The notes below the pieces were generated by a model, which did not search any database, had not been told where the DNA came from, and saw only the letters and a program-made list of their open reading frames with translations. Positions 43,495-53,237 of a stretch of 64,000 nt of DNA are shown here, piece by piece. Each line of letters starts with the position of its first letter. Within the stretch, counting starts at the first letter, position 1. Where the stretch lies: NCBI GenBank assembly GCA_018907035.1, contig JACCIC010000188.1, forward strand, positions 337,501 through 401,500, given 5' to 3'. Source of the DNA: Sycobia sp. Sy_11. Its lineage: Eukaryota > Arthropoda > Insecta > Hymenoptera > Epichrysomallidae. The translations under genes were made by a program, and so were the position numbers.

Positions 43495-43680
43495 TCACTG
43501 AAAGCTTTTGTGTAGTCTGAATTCTTGCGATCTATCCGTATGTATTATATGCCTTCCAACTACGCGCTCGAACAGTAGGAGCCACTCAATAGCTTTCTGA
43601 GAGTATCCGGTGCCTCGTCTGTAACCTGTAAGTGGTATTATATCTATACTGTTCGGAGTGAAGAGTTTTTTCCTAAACAT
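43495..43680 (-). pseudogene. Polinton PolB fragment in inverted orientation
   Basis: A 61-codon frame on the minus strand reads SIDIIPLTGYRRGTGYSQKA and IEWLLLFERVVGRHIIHT, then SQEFRLHK. It resembles the IIPxxGYR...YSxxAxxWL...I.HA...REYRL segment located between exonuclease and palm of pPolB. Since the exonuclease part at 42440-43400 is on the plus strand, an inversion has rearranged the gene. Confidence 0.6.
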
Positions 43681-43944
43681 GTATGAATGATGTTATAGTT
43701 TTCGCATTTAGAAAGGGATCCATTCCACCGAAAGAAAGAAAAATAATCGGAATAAATAAAAAAAAATCGGAAGAATAGGTGAACAGGTCTTCAGTGTAAT
43801 TTTATATAGATAAGTATTTTGGAAATTAAAAAATGAAATAATGTAATATATACAACTTTCTTGTTTACCCAAAAATTTTGCAAAGTCGGGCCCGCAAATA
43901 CGTGTCAAAATAATTTTTAAATTATATTCCCATAGTACTTTCTA

Positions 43945-44020
43945 CGTTATAAATAAATGAGTTTTTTTATTAAGTAACATTTTTATTGAATAATAATAAC
44001 TAATAATTTCGAAACATACA
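43945..44020 (+). repeat. Direct repeat flanking the Polinton relic (right copy)
   Basis: CGTTATAAATAAATGAGTTT, TTTTTATTAAGTAACATTTT and GAATAATAATAACTAATA match 41713-41790 in the same orientation. Confidence 0.5.
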
Positions 44021-44960
44021 CGAATGAGTAATTATATTATATTAACATATACTTGACTATGTAAAAATTGATTTCAATACTTTCTTTTGTGCAAATTAAA
44101 AACAATTGAATATAATCCTGCAATATCATTTTATTACTAGCTTAGGATATAACTTTTTTTTAGGAATGACGATTATTTATGTGTGACTGTGAAGTCTAAT
44201 TACGAAAAAATATCATTTATATAAATACAATGCATTACAGAGAAGAGCTTTTAAATGACTCGAATGTCCAATACACCATACTCTCCTTATTTTATACTTT
44301 TGTATGAGGTAAATTTAAAGAGATTTCACTTCTTTTTAAGACAGTATTCTACTTTAATTAAGACCCTCGAAAAAAACGCTATTTTTGTGAAATTTTTCTG
44401 AGAATGCTATTGAAGATATGGATGTAGAATTTGAAATGCTTAATAACTAAACTCTTGAAATACATAAAAAAAATTTTTTATTTATTTCATACATTTTTTA
44501 TACATGTAAAGTATTGTCAAAGCCAACACCTCAAAAAGTAGGTAACGTTATAGTGGTCGTAAAATCTTACCAACGGATGGTCTGAAACAAAAAAATCAAA
44601 AAGTTGTATGTTTAGTATGACTCCAGAAACTGATCTAACTAGAATATTTTATATACGTGCAAAATGAACAAAATGGCGGCTAAAATACGAAAGAAAAAAA
44701 TTGCTTTTTTCCGTCTTTTTTTGCAATAAAAATATAGTTAGAATTAAAATTTTAAGTTAATTTTAGTTAGGATGGTTGGTACAAACATATGGAATATGTG
44801 TTCAAAATTTCATAAGAATCAGTTCAATAGTTTTTTAGTTTTCACGACCACGGTATTTGAAAATGCTGTTTTGAGAAAAACGCGTTTAAAGTTTTTGTAA
44901 GTGAACAATCATAGAAAAAATTATACAATATGCCTTCAACTTCTTCCAAGCGAGTATTTT
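44021..44960. other. AT-rich noncoding sequence
   Basis: 44265-44330 (GAATGTCCAATACACCATAC, then CTTATTTTATACTTTTGTAT) resembles the complement of foldback copy A around 19040-19085. 44500-44900 may be the noncoding end of the MULE-like element. No gene. Confidence 0.45.
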
Positions 44961-44963
44961 CAT

Positions 44964-45565
44964 CTAATTTAGCCTGCTTTTTTGAGTTCTGCTCTCCTTT
45001 GAAGCCTCAGTCGAGCGGCGGTTCTTTCGAACGATGCGCTGTTGGTCGCGCATATTGGCGAACTGCATGGCGGTTTGGCCAATTTTCAGGCCCATAATTT
45101 CCATTATTTTCAAAAGTAGGCTGAATCCTTCATTAAAAATGCAGGCAACAGTGAGGCATGCAATTTTAACATTTTTTTCGATTATAGACATGCTTCGATG
45201 CCATAGCCCAAACTGTTAAGTTGAAACACTCATTGTTATTTTGAGTGTTTCTGCCCAAACATCTTTCCAGTAATTCCTTTTTTGTTAGATCTTCGTAGAT
45301 CGGTTTCAGCACCTTTTGTACGTCACTAGCAAGAGCAGGACGATGTTTATAATTTTTTGAAGCATTGCTTGCTTCGGCCTTCTTATACTTGCACCAGCTG
45401 TCTGAACAGTACGTATGCTGTGGTTTGGAGTCTGTTGAGATTTTGTGGTAATATCTGGCCTAGATCTCATTTCGTGACAAGAACGTTTTCTAGTTCTAGA
45501 TTTGACGACTAGAAGTTTTCTGTACACGATACACTTTCTTCGTATCCATTGTGAATAGATAGAGG
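44964..45565 (-). pseudogene. MULE-like transposase C-terminal relic
   Basis: Minus-strand frames read YCSDSWCKYKKAEA, then YKHRPALASDVQKVLKPIYE, DLTKKELLERCLGRNTQNNN and ECFNLTVWA, then VKIACLTVACIFNEGFSLLL, MGLKIGQTAMQFAN and RRSTEASKESR. This arrangement (SWCxYxxA, LKPIxxDLxxxELLxxCLxGxTQNxNE, then FNEG) is that of the mutator-like transposase-domain proteins common in arthropods and cnidarians. The N-terminal catalytic part is not found. A frame change separates the two halves near 45210. Confidence 0.72.
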
Positions 45566-45899
45566 CTTCACGTTTGAACTTCGAATCACGACTGATTCTC
45601 CACTACTGAAACACACAACTGAAATACAGAAGCAAAATTATAAAGAAAAGGTAATATTGAGAAGCAAAGGTATATATTTTAATGAGAATATATATAGGTG
45701 TAATCATTTACAATAGGGGAACAGCTGCTACCGCGAACAAGGTCAAGTAGATGGCTTATCCGGCGCGCGCTAGACGGGTCGGAATAGCGCGCTCAGGTAA
45801 GTGCGTTCGAAAGGCGAAAAAGTATAGTTAGACTACCTGAATCTTTCTAAAATTTTGAGCTAATATTCTTGAATATATTTACTTTCGAAAAATGTATTA
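45566..45899. other. Noncoding sequence
   Basis: No gene recognised. 45735-45800 is GC-rich, unassigned. Confidence 0.45.
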
Positions 45900-47183
45900 A
45901 GAGTGTGAATAAGTCTTTCCCGTTTTTTGTAAGAGATGGCGCCACCAATACTGTGCGAGTATTCAATGGTTACATATGTCATAATCAAAGCTTATTCATA
46001 TGTCAACAATTCCATACTAACACATTAGTTAAAATTTTTTCGCATCATAAATTTTTGATATCGTGAAAATGTCGAAATTTGAGCCGAGTCGACGTCATTT
46101 GCGGGAAGTTTCACTTTATTGGTTCAATTTGAAGAAATCTGCTGCCGAGACGCATCGATTGCTTCAGGAGGCTTATGGAGAAGGTTGTGTCGATGATTCA
46201 AGTGTTCGCGGATGGTTTCGACGCTTCAAAAGCGGTGATTTCGACGTGGAAGACAAGGAGCGTTCCGGGCGGCCGCAAATCTTTGAAGATCGAGAATTGG
46301 CGACTTTGCTTGATGAAGATTCTTGTCAAACGCAAGAAGAACTTGCTGAAGCATTGGGAGTTGACCGAACAACCATTTCCAAGCGTTTGAAAGCCATGGG
46401 AATGATCCAAAAGCAAGGAAATTGGGTGCCGTACGAACTGAAGCTGAGAGACGTCGAACGGCGTTTTTTCACTTGCGAACAGCTGCTTCAGCGACATAAA
46501 AGAAAGGGTTTTCTGCATCGTATCGTGACTGGCGATGAAAAGGGGATACGTTACGATAATCCGAAGCGAAGAAAATCATGGGGACTACCCGGCCATGCAT
46601 CATCATCGACGGCCAAGCCAAATATTCATGGCGCCAAGCTCATGCTCTGTATATGGTGGGACCAGCTAGGTGTGGTTTACTATGAGCTTCTGAAACCGAA
46701 TGAATGGATCACAGGCGAGGTCTATCGACGACAATTGATGCGTTTGAGCCGCGCACTGCGAGAAAAACGGCCACAATACTCCGACAGGCACGACAAAGTT
46801 ATTTTGCAACATGACAATGCTCGCCCACATGTTGCACCGCCGGTGAAAACATACTTAGAAACGCTCAAATGGGAAGTCCTACCCCACCCGCCGTATAGTC
46901 CAGACGTTGCTCCGTCTGATTACCATCTCTTCAGATCGATGACGCATGGCCTGGCTGACCAGCACTTCCATTCCTACGAGGAAGCCAAAAAATGGGTGGA
47001 TGACTGGATAGAGGCCAAACCGGTCGAATTTTTTCGCAACGGGATTCGTATGTTGCCAGAAAGATGGGAAAAAGTTGTAGCTAGCGATGGCCAATACTTT
47101 CAATAATTCATTTGTAACCATTTTTTCACAATAAAGGCTCAAAATTTGAAAAAAAAACGGGAAAGACTTATTCACATACCTGA
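45900..47183 (+). mobile_element. Mariner transposon, copy 2 (full length)
   Basis: 1,284 bp flanked by TA (45898-45899, 47184-47185). Terminal inverted repeats with TGTGAATAAGTCTTTCCCGT and the same outer bases as copy 1. Apart from a few substitutions it is the same sequence as the complement of 37456-38738, pointing to recent transposition. The two copies form a 7 kb-spaced inverted pair. Confidence 0.93.
46063..47106 (+). CDS. Mariner transposase, uninterrupted, with one motif change
   Basis: A 347-codon ORF (345 from the second Met), identical to copy 1 except at four positions: SER to SKR in the second helix-turn-helix, GDEKW to GDEKG next to the first catalytic Asp, NERIT to NEWIT and RSMMHG to RSMTHG. 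The DD34D triad is present: the first Asp in the GDEK motif, LQHDNARPH and YSPDVAPSDYHLF. The Trp lost from GDEKW is strongly conserved in mariners, so activity may be reduced. TIRs are intact and could be mobilised in trans by copy 1. Confidence 0.93.
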   Translation: MKMSKFEPSRRHLREVSLYWFNLKKSAAETHRLLQEAYGEGCVDDSSVRGWFRRFKSGDFDVEDKERSGRPQIFEDRELATLLDEDSCQTQEELAEALGVDRTTISKRLKAMGMIQKQGNWVPYELKLRDVERRFFTCEQLLQRHKRKGFLHRIVTGDEKGIRYDNPKRRKSWGLPGHASSSTAKPNIHGAKLMLCIWWDQLGVVYYELLKPNEWITGEVYRRQLMRLSRALREKRPQYSDRHDKVILQHDNARPHVAPPVKTYLETLKWEVLPHPPYSPDVAPSDYHLFRSMTHGLADQHFHSYEEAKKWVDDWIEAKPVEFFRNGIRMLPERWEKVVASDGQYFQ

Positions 47184-47194
47184 TATATTATATG

Positions 47195-48040
47195 CATATT
47201 AAATACGGCTTCTATGGGAGAAATTGTAGTTTCAAGTTCGAGTAGTAGAAAAAGATGTCCAAATGACTCGTATCATGTTTGGATGATAGGACATGTCTCG
47301 GGATGATTACTATAGAGTTTTGTATTGGTGAGGTAGAATACGATGTTCAAGTGTCCCGGGACGATCTTACTGGAAATGTGCGTGTTCAAATAATAATAAC
47401 AAATCTCTTCATAGAAGTCGTCCCGACATACATGGACATCGTCTCCCACCAACTAAACACGATAATTCTCTCGGAGGCGATTCCAAAACATCTGGACATT
47501 GTATTCTAACATCCCAACATGACTCTCCTCATAGAAGTCGTCCCGACATACCTGAACATCGTTTCCTACTAACTAAACACGATATTCCCAGTAGAAGTCG
47601 ATCCATCATATCTGGACATCAACTTCTACCGTTCGAACACGAAATTCCCTGTATAAGTTGGCCAAACAAACCTGATCATTGTGTCCTACCAAGTAAACAT
47701 GATAATCCCAGTACAAGTCATCCCGTAAAGCTAGACATCGCTTTCTAACGACGAAACACAATACTCTCCGTTGAAGCCGTTCGAAAACACCTGGATATCA
47801 TATTCTACCATCCCAACACGAATTTTCCCATAGAAGTCCATTTCCTCGTACCTGGACGCCGTTTTCTATCAACTAAATACAATATCCCCCGTATAAATTA
47901 CCCGGAGACACCTGGACATCGCATTCTATAATCCGAACACAAAACTTCCAATATAAATCGTCCTTAGGCAACGCGATATCGTATTCAACTGCCCGTACTC
48001 GCCAAAACATTATTAGTCAGTAGAAACCATATTCAAATAT
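47195..48040. repeat. Foldback-type array of ~60 bp units, copy 1
   Basis: The ends are inverted: AAATACGGCTTCTA near 47201 and TAGAAACCATATT near 48021. Between them lie degenerate ~60 bp units. Up to about 47390 they read in one direction (GATAGGACATGTCTCGGGATGA), and afterwards in the other (GAAGTCGTCCCGACATACCTG, GGACATCGTTTCCTACTAA, CTAAACACGATATTCCC). More than nine forward units can be counted. No coding potential. Terminal arms built of tandem subrepeats in opposite direction are the hallmark of Foldback-type elements. It starts 10 bases after mariner copy 2. Confidence 0.75.
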
Positions 48041-48250
48041 ATCATATCATATCATATCATACTAATTTATAAAGACAAAGCATGTTTGTAGGTGACAATC
48101 GAAAAAACTACTGAACCGATTGTTCTGAAATTTGACATATAGATTCTATATTATCTTGAGAAGGGCATAGGCTATGTTTTTTATTGAAAATCATTTTACT
48201 TTCATCAATAAATTAAGTTAATGGTTTTAACAATCAGTTTCACCAGCGGC
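48038..48250. repeat. (ATATC)n microsatellite and repeat fragment
   Basis: About five ATATC units at 48038-48062, then AT-rich sequence with no gene (contains ACTACTGAACCGATTGTTCT). Confidence 0.6.
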
Positions 48251-49939
48251 CAGTAGGTGGCGTCTTGAATCACGAACATTAACTCAAAGTAGTCCGCTTA
48301 AAGTATTAATACCAGGCCAGCTCATATGAATGATCATATCCAATTTTGGGATTCGTATCCTGAAGAAGGTGTGACGTGTTAGTCATTGTTACTCTTTTGG
48401 TTCTTCAGGTTAATCTGACACTACTTTCACACCTTATGGATATCTCATTTTTGTAAATTTTATTTTTTCTTATCAATCTCTCACTCTTTCTTTCTTCTCT
48501 GTCCTCTCTCTTTTTCCGCCTTCTCTTATAAAATGGTTGTGTATGCCAAATCATACTGAACATAATTTGTGACGACACATTATTTTTTTATTTTTATACA
48601 TTATATTAACTTGAAAAGTGGCATAGGCTTTATGTTTTTTTAGTTCGAATAAAAGGGAAAATAGTGTTTGTAACCAATAAACTCAAAACTGAATCATACT
48701 GAATATAATTTATGACGACAAGTTATATTTTTATTTTTATAAATTCTATTAACTTTAGAAGTGTGACAAGAGACTATGTTTTTTTTTAGTTTGAACAAAA
48801 AAATGATGGCAAAATAGGATTCTTTACCAACAACCTCGAAACAATGTATATATAAATAAAATATATCGTCACTTCTGCATAGGAAGGCAATATTCATTGC
48901 CTACTTAAAAAAATATGCAATGCATATACCAACTTTTGCTTGAATTTCAGTTAACAGCACTACGAAAATATTCACGGAATTTAAAAAAAACGGAAATATA
49001 AAAAGTATATATATATTGTATGTATCTTATATTGTACATGTTATATATACATATTTTAAATACGGTTTCTACTGAGTAACGTTGTATTAACGTGTACGAG
49101 CGGTTGATTATGATATTCCGTTGCCTCAAGACGATTTCTATACGTAGTTGTGTATTCGGATGATAGAATGAGATGTCCAGGTGCCTCTGGGCGATTTCTA
49201 CGAGGAATATTATATTTAGTTGATGGAAAACGAAATCTAGCTATGAGGAAATCAACTTCTCTGGGAAGATTCGTGTTGGGACGGTAAAATACGATATCTA
49301 GGTCTTTCCAAATGACTGCTACGGGGAGTATTGTGTTTAGACGTTAGGAAGCGATTTTAGCTTTCTCGGGCCGACTTCTACTGGGACTATCGTATTTAGT
49401 TGGTAGGAAACGATGTTTGGATATGTCCGGGCAACTTTTAGGAGGAGTTTCATGTTGGGATCATAGAATGAGATTTCCAGGTGTTTTGGTACGACTTCTA
49501 CGGGGAATTTCGTGTGTAGCTGGTGGGAAACAAAATCCAGGTATGCCAGTACGACTTCTATGAAGAGATTCGTATTCTATCAATCGAACACGCAAACTCC
49601 CAGTAAGAGTAGTTCCGGGATACCTGGACATTGTATAATACCTCCCCAACAGAAAACTCTATATAGCAAGCGTCTCGAGAAATTTCCTATAGTCCGAACA
49701 TTATACTCTCCGAAAACGTCGTCTCGAGAGACTTGGACATCTTATTCTCTCGTTGGAACTGGAATGTACAATTTTTCCCATAAAAGTCGTATGTAATATG
49801 CGTTTTTTTAATTAAATACCGTGAATATTTTAGTAGTGGTGCCAACTGAAATTCAAACAAAATGTTGGTATTCCAATAGCATATCTTTTAAGCGGACGAT
49901 CGATATGGCTTTCTTATGCAGAAGTGACGATGTGTATAT

Positions 49940-49977
<38 letters not shown>

Positions 49978-50096
49978 CATAGTTTTGAGGCGTTGTTAAA
50001 GAACCCCATTTTGCCATTATTTCTTTTGTAAACTAAAAAAAATATTGTCTATTGTCAAAATTCTGAAGTTAATATAGCGTAGAAAAAAAATTTATC

Positions 50097-50157
<61 letters not shown>

Positions 50158-50395
50158 CCCACGTAAGAGAAAATAAAATGTACAAAAATCAAAATATCTA
50201 TAAGGTGTGAAAGTAGTCTCAGATTAACCTGAAAATCAAAAAAAGTAATACCGACTAACGTAACACCTTCATTAGGATACGAATCCTAAAGTTGGATATA
50301 GCCATTGAACTGAACTATCTCGGTATTAATACTTAAAGCGGATTAATTTGTGTTGATATTCGTGATTCAAGATGCCACTTACTGGCATCTTGAAT
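48245..50395. repeat. Composite foldback element with long arms and central ~60 bp unit array
   Basis: Left arm 48245-48995 and right arm 49800-50395 are inverted copies: TGGCGTCTTGAATCACGAA, GGATTCGTATCC, CAGGTTAATCTGA, AATGATGGCAAAATAGG and ACTTCTGCATA, and their complements, occur in mirrored order. The centre (49050-49800) is an array of the same ~60 bp units as 47195-48040, switching direction at about 49565 (reverse units before, forward units after). An internal duplication is visible in the left arm around 48680-48720. (TA)n at 49946-49974 and (GA)n at 50104-50151 lie in the right arm. Confidence 0.75.
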
Positions 50396-50719
50396 TAATG
50401 AAAAAATTAGAATTAAAATTAAAAATTGTACTTATTTCGACTGTTCTGAATTAAATTAATAAATATTTTTATCGGTCTTACAGTCTTTATAACATAATAT
50501 AATATATTAGCTAAAATAATGACAGTAAGACTGTCCTTATTTATGGTCACCCCAGTAGAATCTGAAATAAAACTTATTACTACAATAAATTATATTAAAA
50601 ATTAAACATAAAAATAAAATAATAAATAAAATAAAAAATAATAAAAGTACTATTCTATGTTAGTAAAAGACAAGCTGACTGCTCCCACCACCTTAAATTT
50701 AGGATCAGCTTTTTGTCCG

Positions 50720-50752
50720 ATGTTTCGAACCGCTACGGTTCATCCTCAGGAA
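50720..50752 (-). ncRNA. Hammerhead-ribozyme-like core, Penelope copy 2
   Basis: On the minus strand: CCTGAGGATGAACCG, TAGC, GGTTCGAAAC. CUGAGGA fits CUGANGA, GAACC pairs with GGTTC as helix II, and GAAAC follows. The same core layout, with a different helix II, lies in copy 1. Folding was not computed. Confidence 0.5.
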
Positions 50753-51049
50753 CTAAACTAAATTGAAAAACCCAGTATGCTACTTTACATACCTCATCCT
50801 CGCTCCAAATTTATAAGTATAGCATTTATAGGACCCCCTTTTTTGTGTGAAATAATTTGTATGTGAATTTGTATGTGAAATACAAATTTTATATTAATAA
50901 GGAGTGAGAAGTGTTATATATAATAGGAATATTTTCAAGAGTTTCTCTGTCATACTTATTCTTAATACTTTGTTCCAAAATATTTACATTTTCAAAATCG
51001 AAAGAATGTAACAAGTTTAAACTATGTTCTTTTGGCCCGGATGCACCAT

Positions 51050-51836
51050 TCATACTTCGTAAGCTATATTGATGTTTGCATATTCTTTGTTTAAGTATCT
51101 TCCTGTTTGACCCATATAATATTTGTCAGATTCTTTACAACTTATTTTGTATACCACTCCTGTTTTCCAATATTTATCATTCTTATCTTTACAATTATTA
51201 AATAGCTTTCTAATATTATTATTGCTTCCAAAGTAAACTTGAATATTATGTTTTTTCAATGCACTTCTAATTCTTTCGGATAATCCTCTTATATATGGTA
51301 ATACCACGATTTTATTAATATTATCCCTCTTTTCCATATTACGTTCTCTAGTGCTATTATAAATTTGATCCACTGTCTCTGCAATCATTTTATCTATAAA
51401 GTCTATTGGATAATTATTGTTAATGAAAATCTCTTTAACTAATTTTAAATTATCTTTTCTAAAATCTTTGTATGATAATTTGATTGCTCTGTCGATGACT
51501 CCCTTTACAGTACCTATCTTGTTTCCGAATAGATGGTGTGAGTTAACATTGAACAGCCTACCTAACCATGTAGGTTTTCTGTACCAATTTAATTTTACTC
51601 TATTATTACTAACTCTAAACATTGACGTCCAAAAAACTTAATTTATTATCTCATTCTAAATCTTTTGTATATTTAATTCTATCATAGATGGAATTAAAAA
51701 TATCTACCATTTCGTCTACATACCTTTCCGGTACAATTGTAAAGATTTCATCAACATATTGTAGGATTTGTGCAGGATTATCTCTGCACGACCGCCTACG
51801 CGTCAGTCGTTGAAGGGATGATAGAAAGAAACACAA
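51050..51836 (-). pseudogene. Penelope RT end and GIY-YIG endonuclease
   Basis: The first frame (51836-51651) has ILQYVDEIFTIVPERYVDEM: the catalytic YVDD has become YVDE. After a frame change near 51640 the second (51622-51050) has NWYRKPTWLGRLF, then NNYPIDFIDKMIAETVDQI and the GIY-YIG domain start TGVVYKISCKESDKYYMGQT, the endonuclease that nicks target DNA. The frame ends at ANINIAYEV near 51050; sequence before 51050 continues the domain only in broken form (CC...HSLNLLHSFDFENV-like). The protein corresponds to what is missing in copy 1 after NNGYPI. Confidence 0.85.
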
Positions 51837-51844
51837 CGTGCAAT

Positions 51845-52300
51845 ATTTAATTAATAAATTTTTTTTTATTGGTCTTACAGTCCAATCAATTCAATCTAAA
51901 AATAAAATAAAAATAAAAATAAAAAATAAAAATAAAAAAATAAAAATAAATCAAAAAAAAAATTAAATAAAAATTAAAAATAAAAATTAAATTAAAAATT
52001 AAATTAAAATTAAATTAAAATTATAATGACAGTCAGAATAAAAATAAAAATTAAATTAAAAATTAAATTAAAATTGTAATGACTGTCATTATAATTTTAA
52101 TTTCATTTTGAATTTAATTTTTATTTTTAATTTTTATTTTATTTTTTTTATTTATTTTAATTTTTTTATTTTTATTTTTATTTTTTATTTTTATTTTTAT
52201 TTTATTTTTAGATTGAATTGATTGGACTGTAAGACCAATAAAAAATATTTATTAATTTGTATATGGGCAGTCGACAAAAGTACAATTCAATTGTTTTAAC
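51845..52300. repeat. Palindrome of two Penelope pseudo-LTR ends
   Basis: 51845-52030 is the complement of the pseudo-LTR end (TTGGTCTTACAGTCCAATCA then the A/T tail). 52085-52250 is the same end in forward direction, ending GATTGGACTGTAAGACCAAT. The centre near 52075-52090 is TAATGACTGTCATTAT. 52250-52300 (GGGCAGTCGACAAAAGTACA) then matches 15782-15820, the sequence between pseudo-LTR 1 and the ORF of copy 1. Confidence 0.8.
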
Positions 52301-52701
52301 GTGTAATATTTAACAACTAGGTTTATTCACACGATATAAAGTACTTTGTCTGTTGGTGAGAGTGAGCACTCGGGTCTCAGCTCTACCTAGTACGGAACAG
52401 GAATGGCGTGGCGTGCGGCCGCTGCCCACGCCGTGCCGCTCGCGGCCCCCTCCATCTAGTCGGAGGCGCCGACGCTCGCTATATTACGTACATAGTTATG
52501 CGCTAAAGCACTTGCGCGTGGTCGTCGTGGGATTGTGCTCATGCACAGTCCCCACACTACTCCCCCCTAATTTTGCGACTTTGGTATCGATAAAGTCGTC
52601 TAAATACCCCTGCGTTTTCTTTTTAGGTTAGGATATAAGGGTACTATATACATATCTACTTTATTTTACTGTACATTTACATACTACTGCTTATACTAAG
52701 T
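52301..52701. other. Noncoding flank of element C
   Basis: 52350-52560 is GC-rich and gives a 92-codon frame rich in Arg, Pro and Ser without recognised similarity. No other feature. Confidence 0.4.
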
Positions 52702-53205
52702 TGTCACACAGTATTCAGCGTACCAAATACGAACGCCAATCCCGCACTGTATAATCAAATATTTTTTTGTTTTATTTTTCTTCACCAATACCACCCAACT
52801 GCACTAATTTAACTCAATAAAGGGGAATTCTTCCCGAGTCTGGAGTCGCAGGATTAACTCCGAAATTGAGTAGAAATTTATTACATTCCACCAAAACTTT
52901 ATTCAAGTAATTTTATTTAATATAGTCACCACTACTCTATATGTACTTTAATAAAATTTTAATTTAAATAATAAAAAAAAACACTTACCATTCTGCCATT
53001 CAATATAATTAATAATATAATAATGATCAATAATTATATCACCTCAATAAATATAAACTGATAGTCTTCACCTTAATTTCCATAATAAATATTATTTTCA
53101 TAATCAATATATTTCTATATCTCCTTTTGATCTTGTTCCTTATATTTATTTCAACCTTACTTCCTCAATCTTATTTTTCAAATCTTACTTCCTCACTTCT
53201 AAATT

Positions 53206-53237
<32 letters not shown>

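Larger units (their letters stand above)
50440..51840 (-). mobile_element. Penelope-like retroelement, copy 2 (5' truncated)
   Basis: Minus-strand element with RT end and GIY-YIG endonuclease (51050-51836) followed by a pseudo-LTR of a different subtype (50470-50760) that contains a hammerhead-like core and ends near TCTTACAGTC. The RT start is missing at 51840, where the pseudo-LTR palindrome of 51845-52250 begins. Confidence 0.85.

Noticed and set aside
47390..48000. Regularly spaced ~60 bp repeats resembling a CRISPR array
   Set aside because: The sequence is clearly eukaryotic, the units are degenerate throughout without alternating constant repeats and unique spacers, and orientation reverses midway. 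A foldback/tandem element fits better.
50104..50151. (GA)n as GAGA-factor regulatory site
   Set aside because: (GA)n microsatellites are scattered over the window in unrelated contexts; no promoter or gene lies next to this one.
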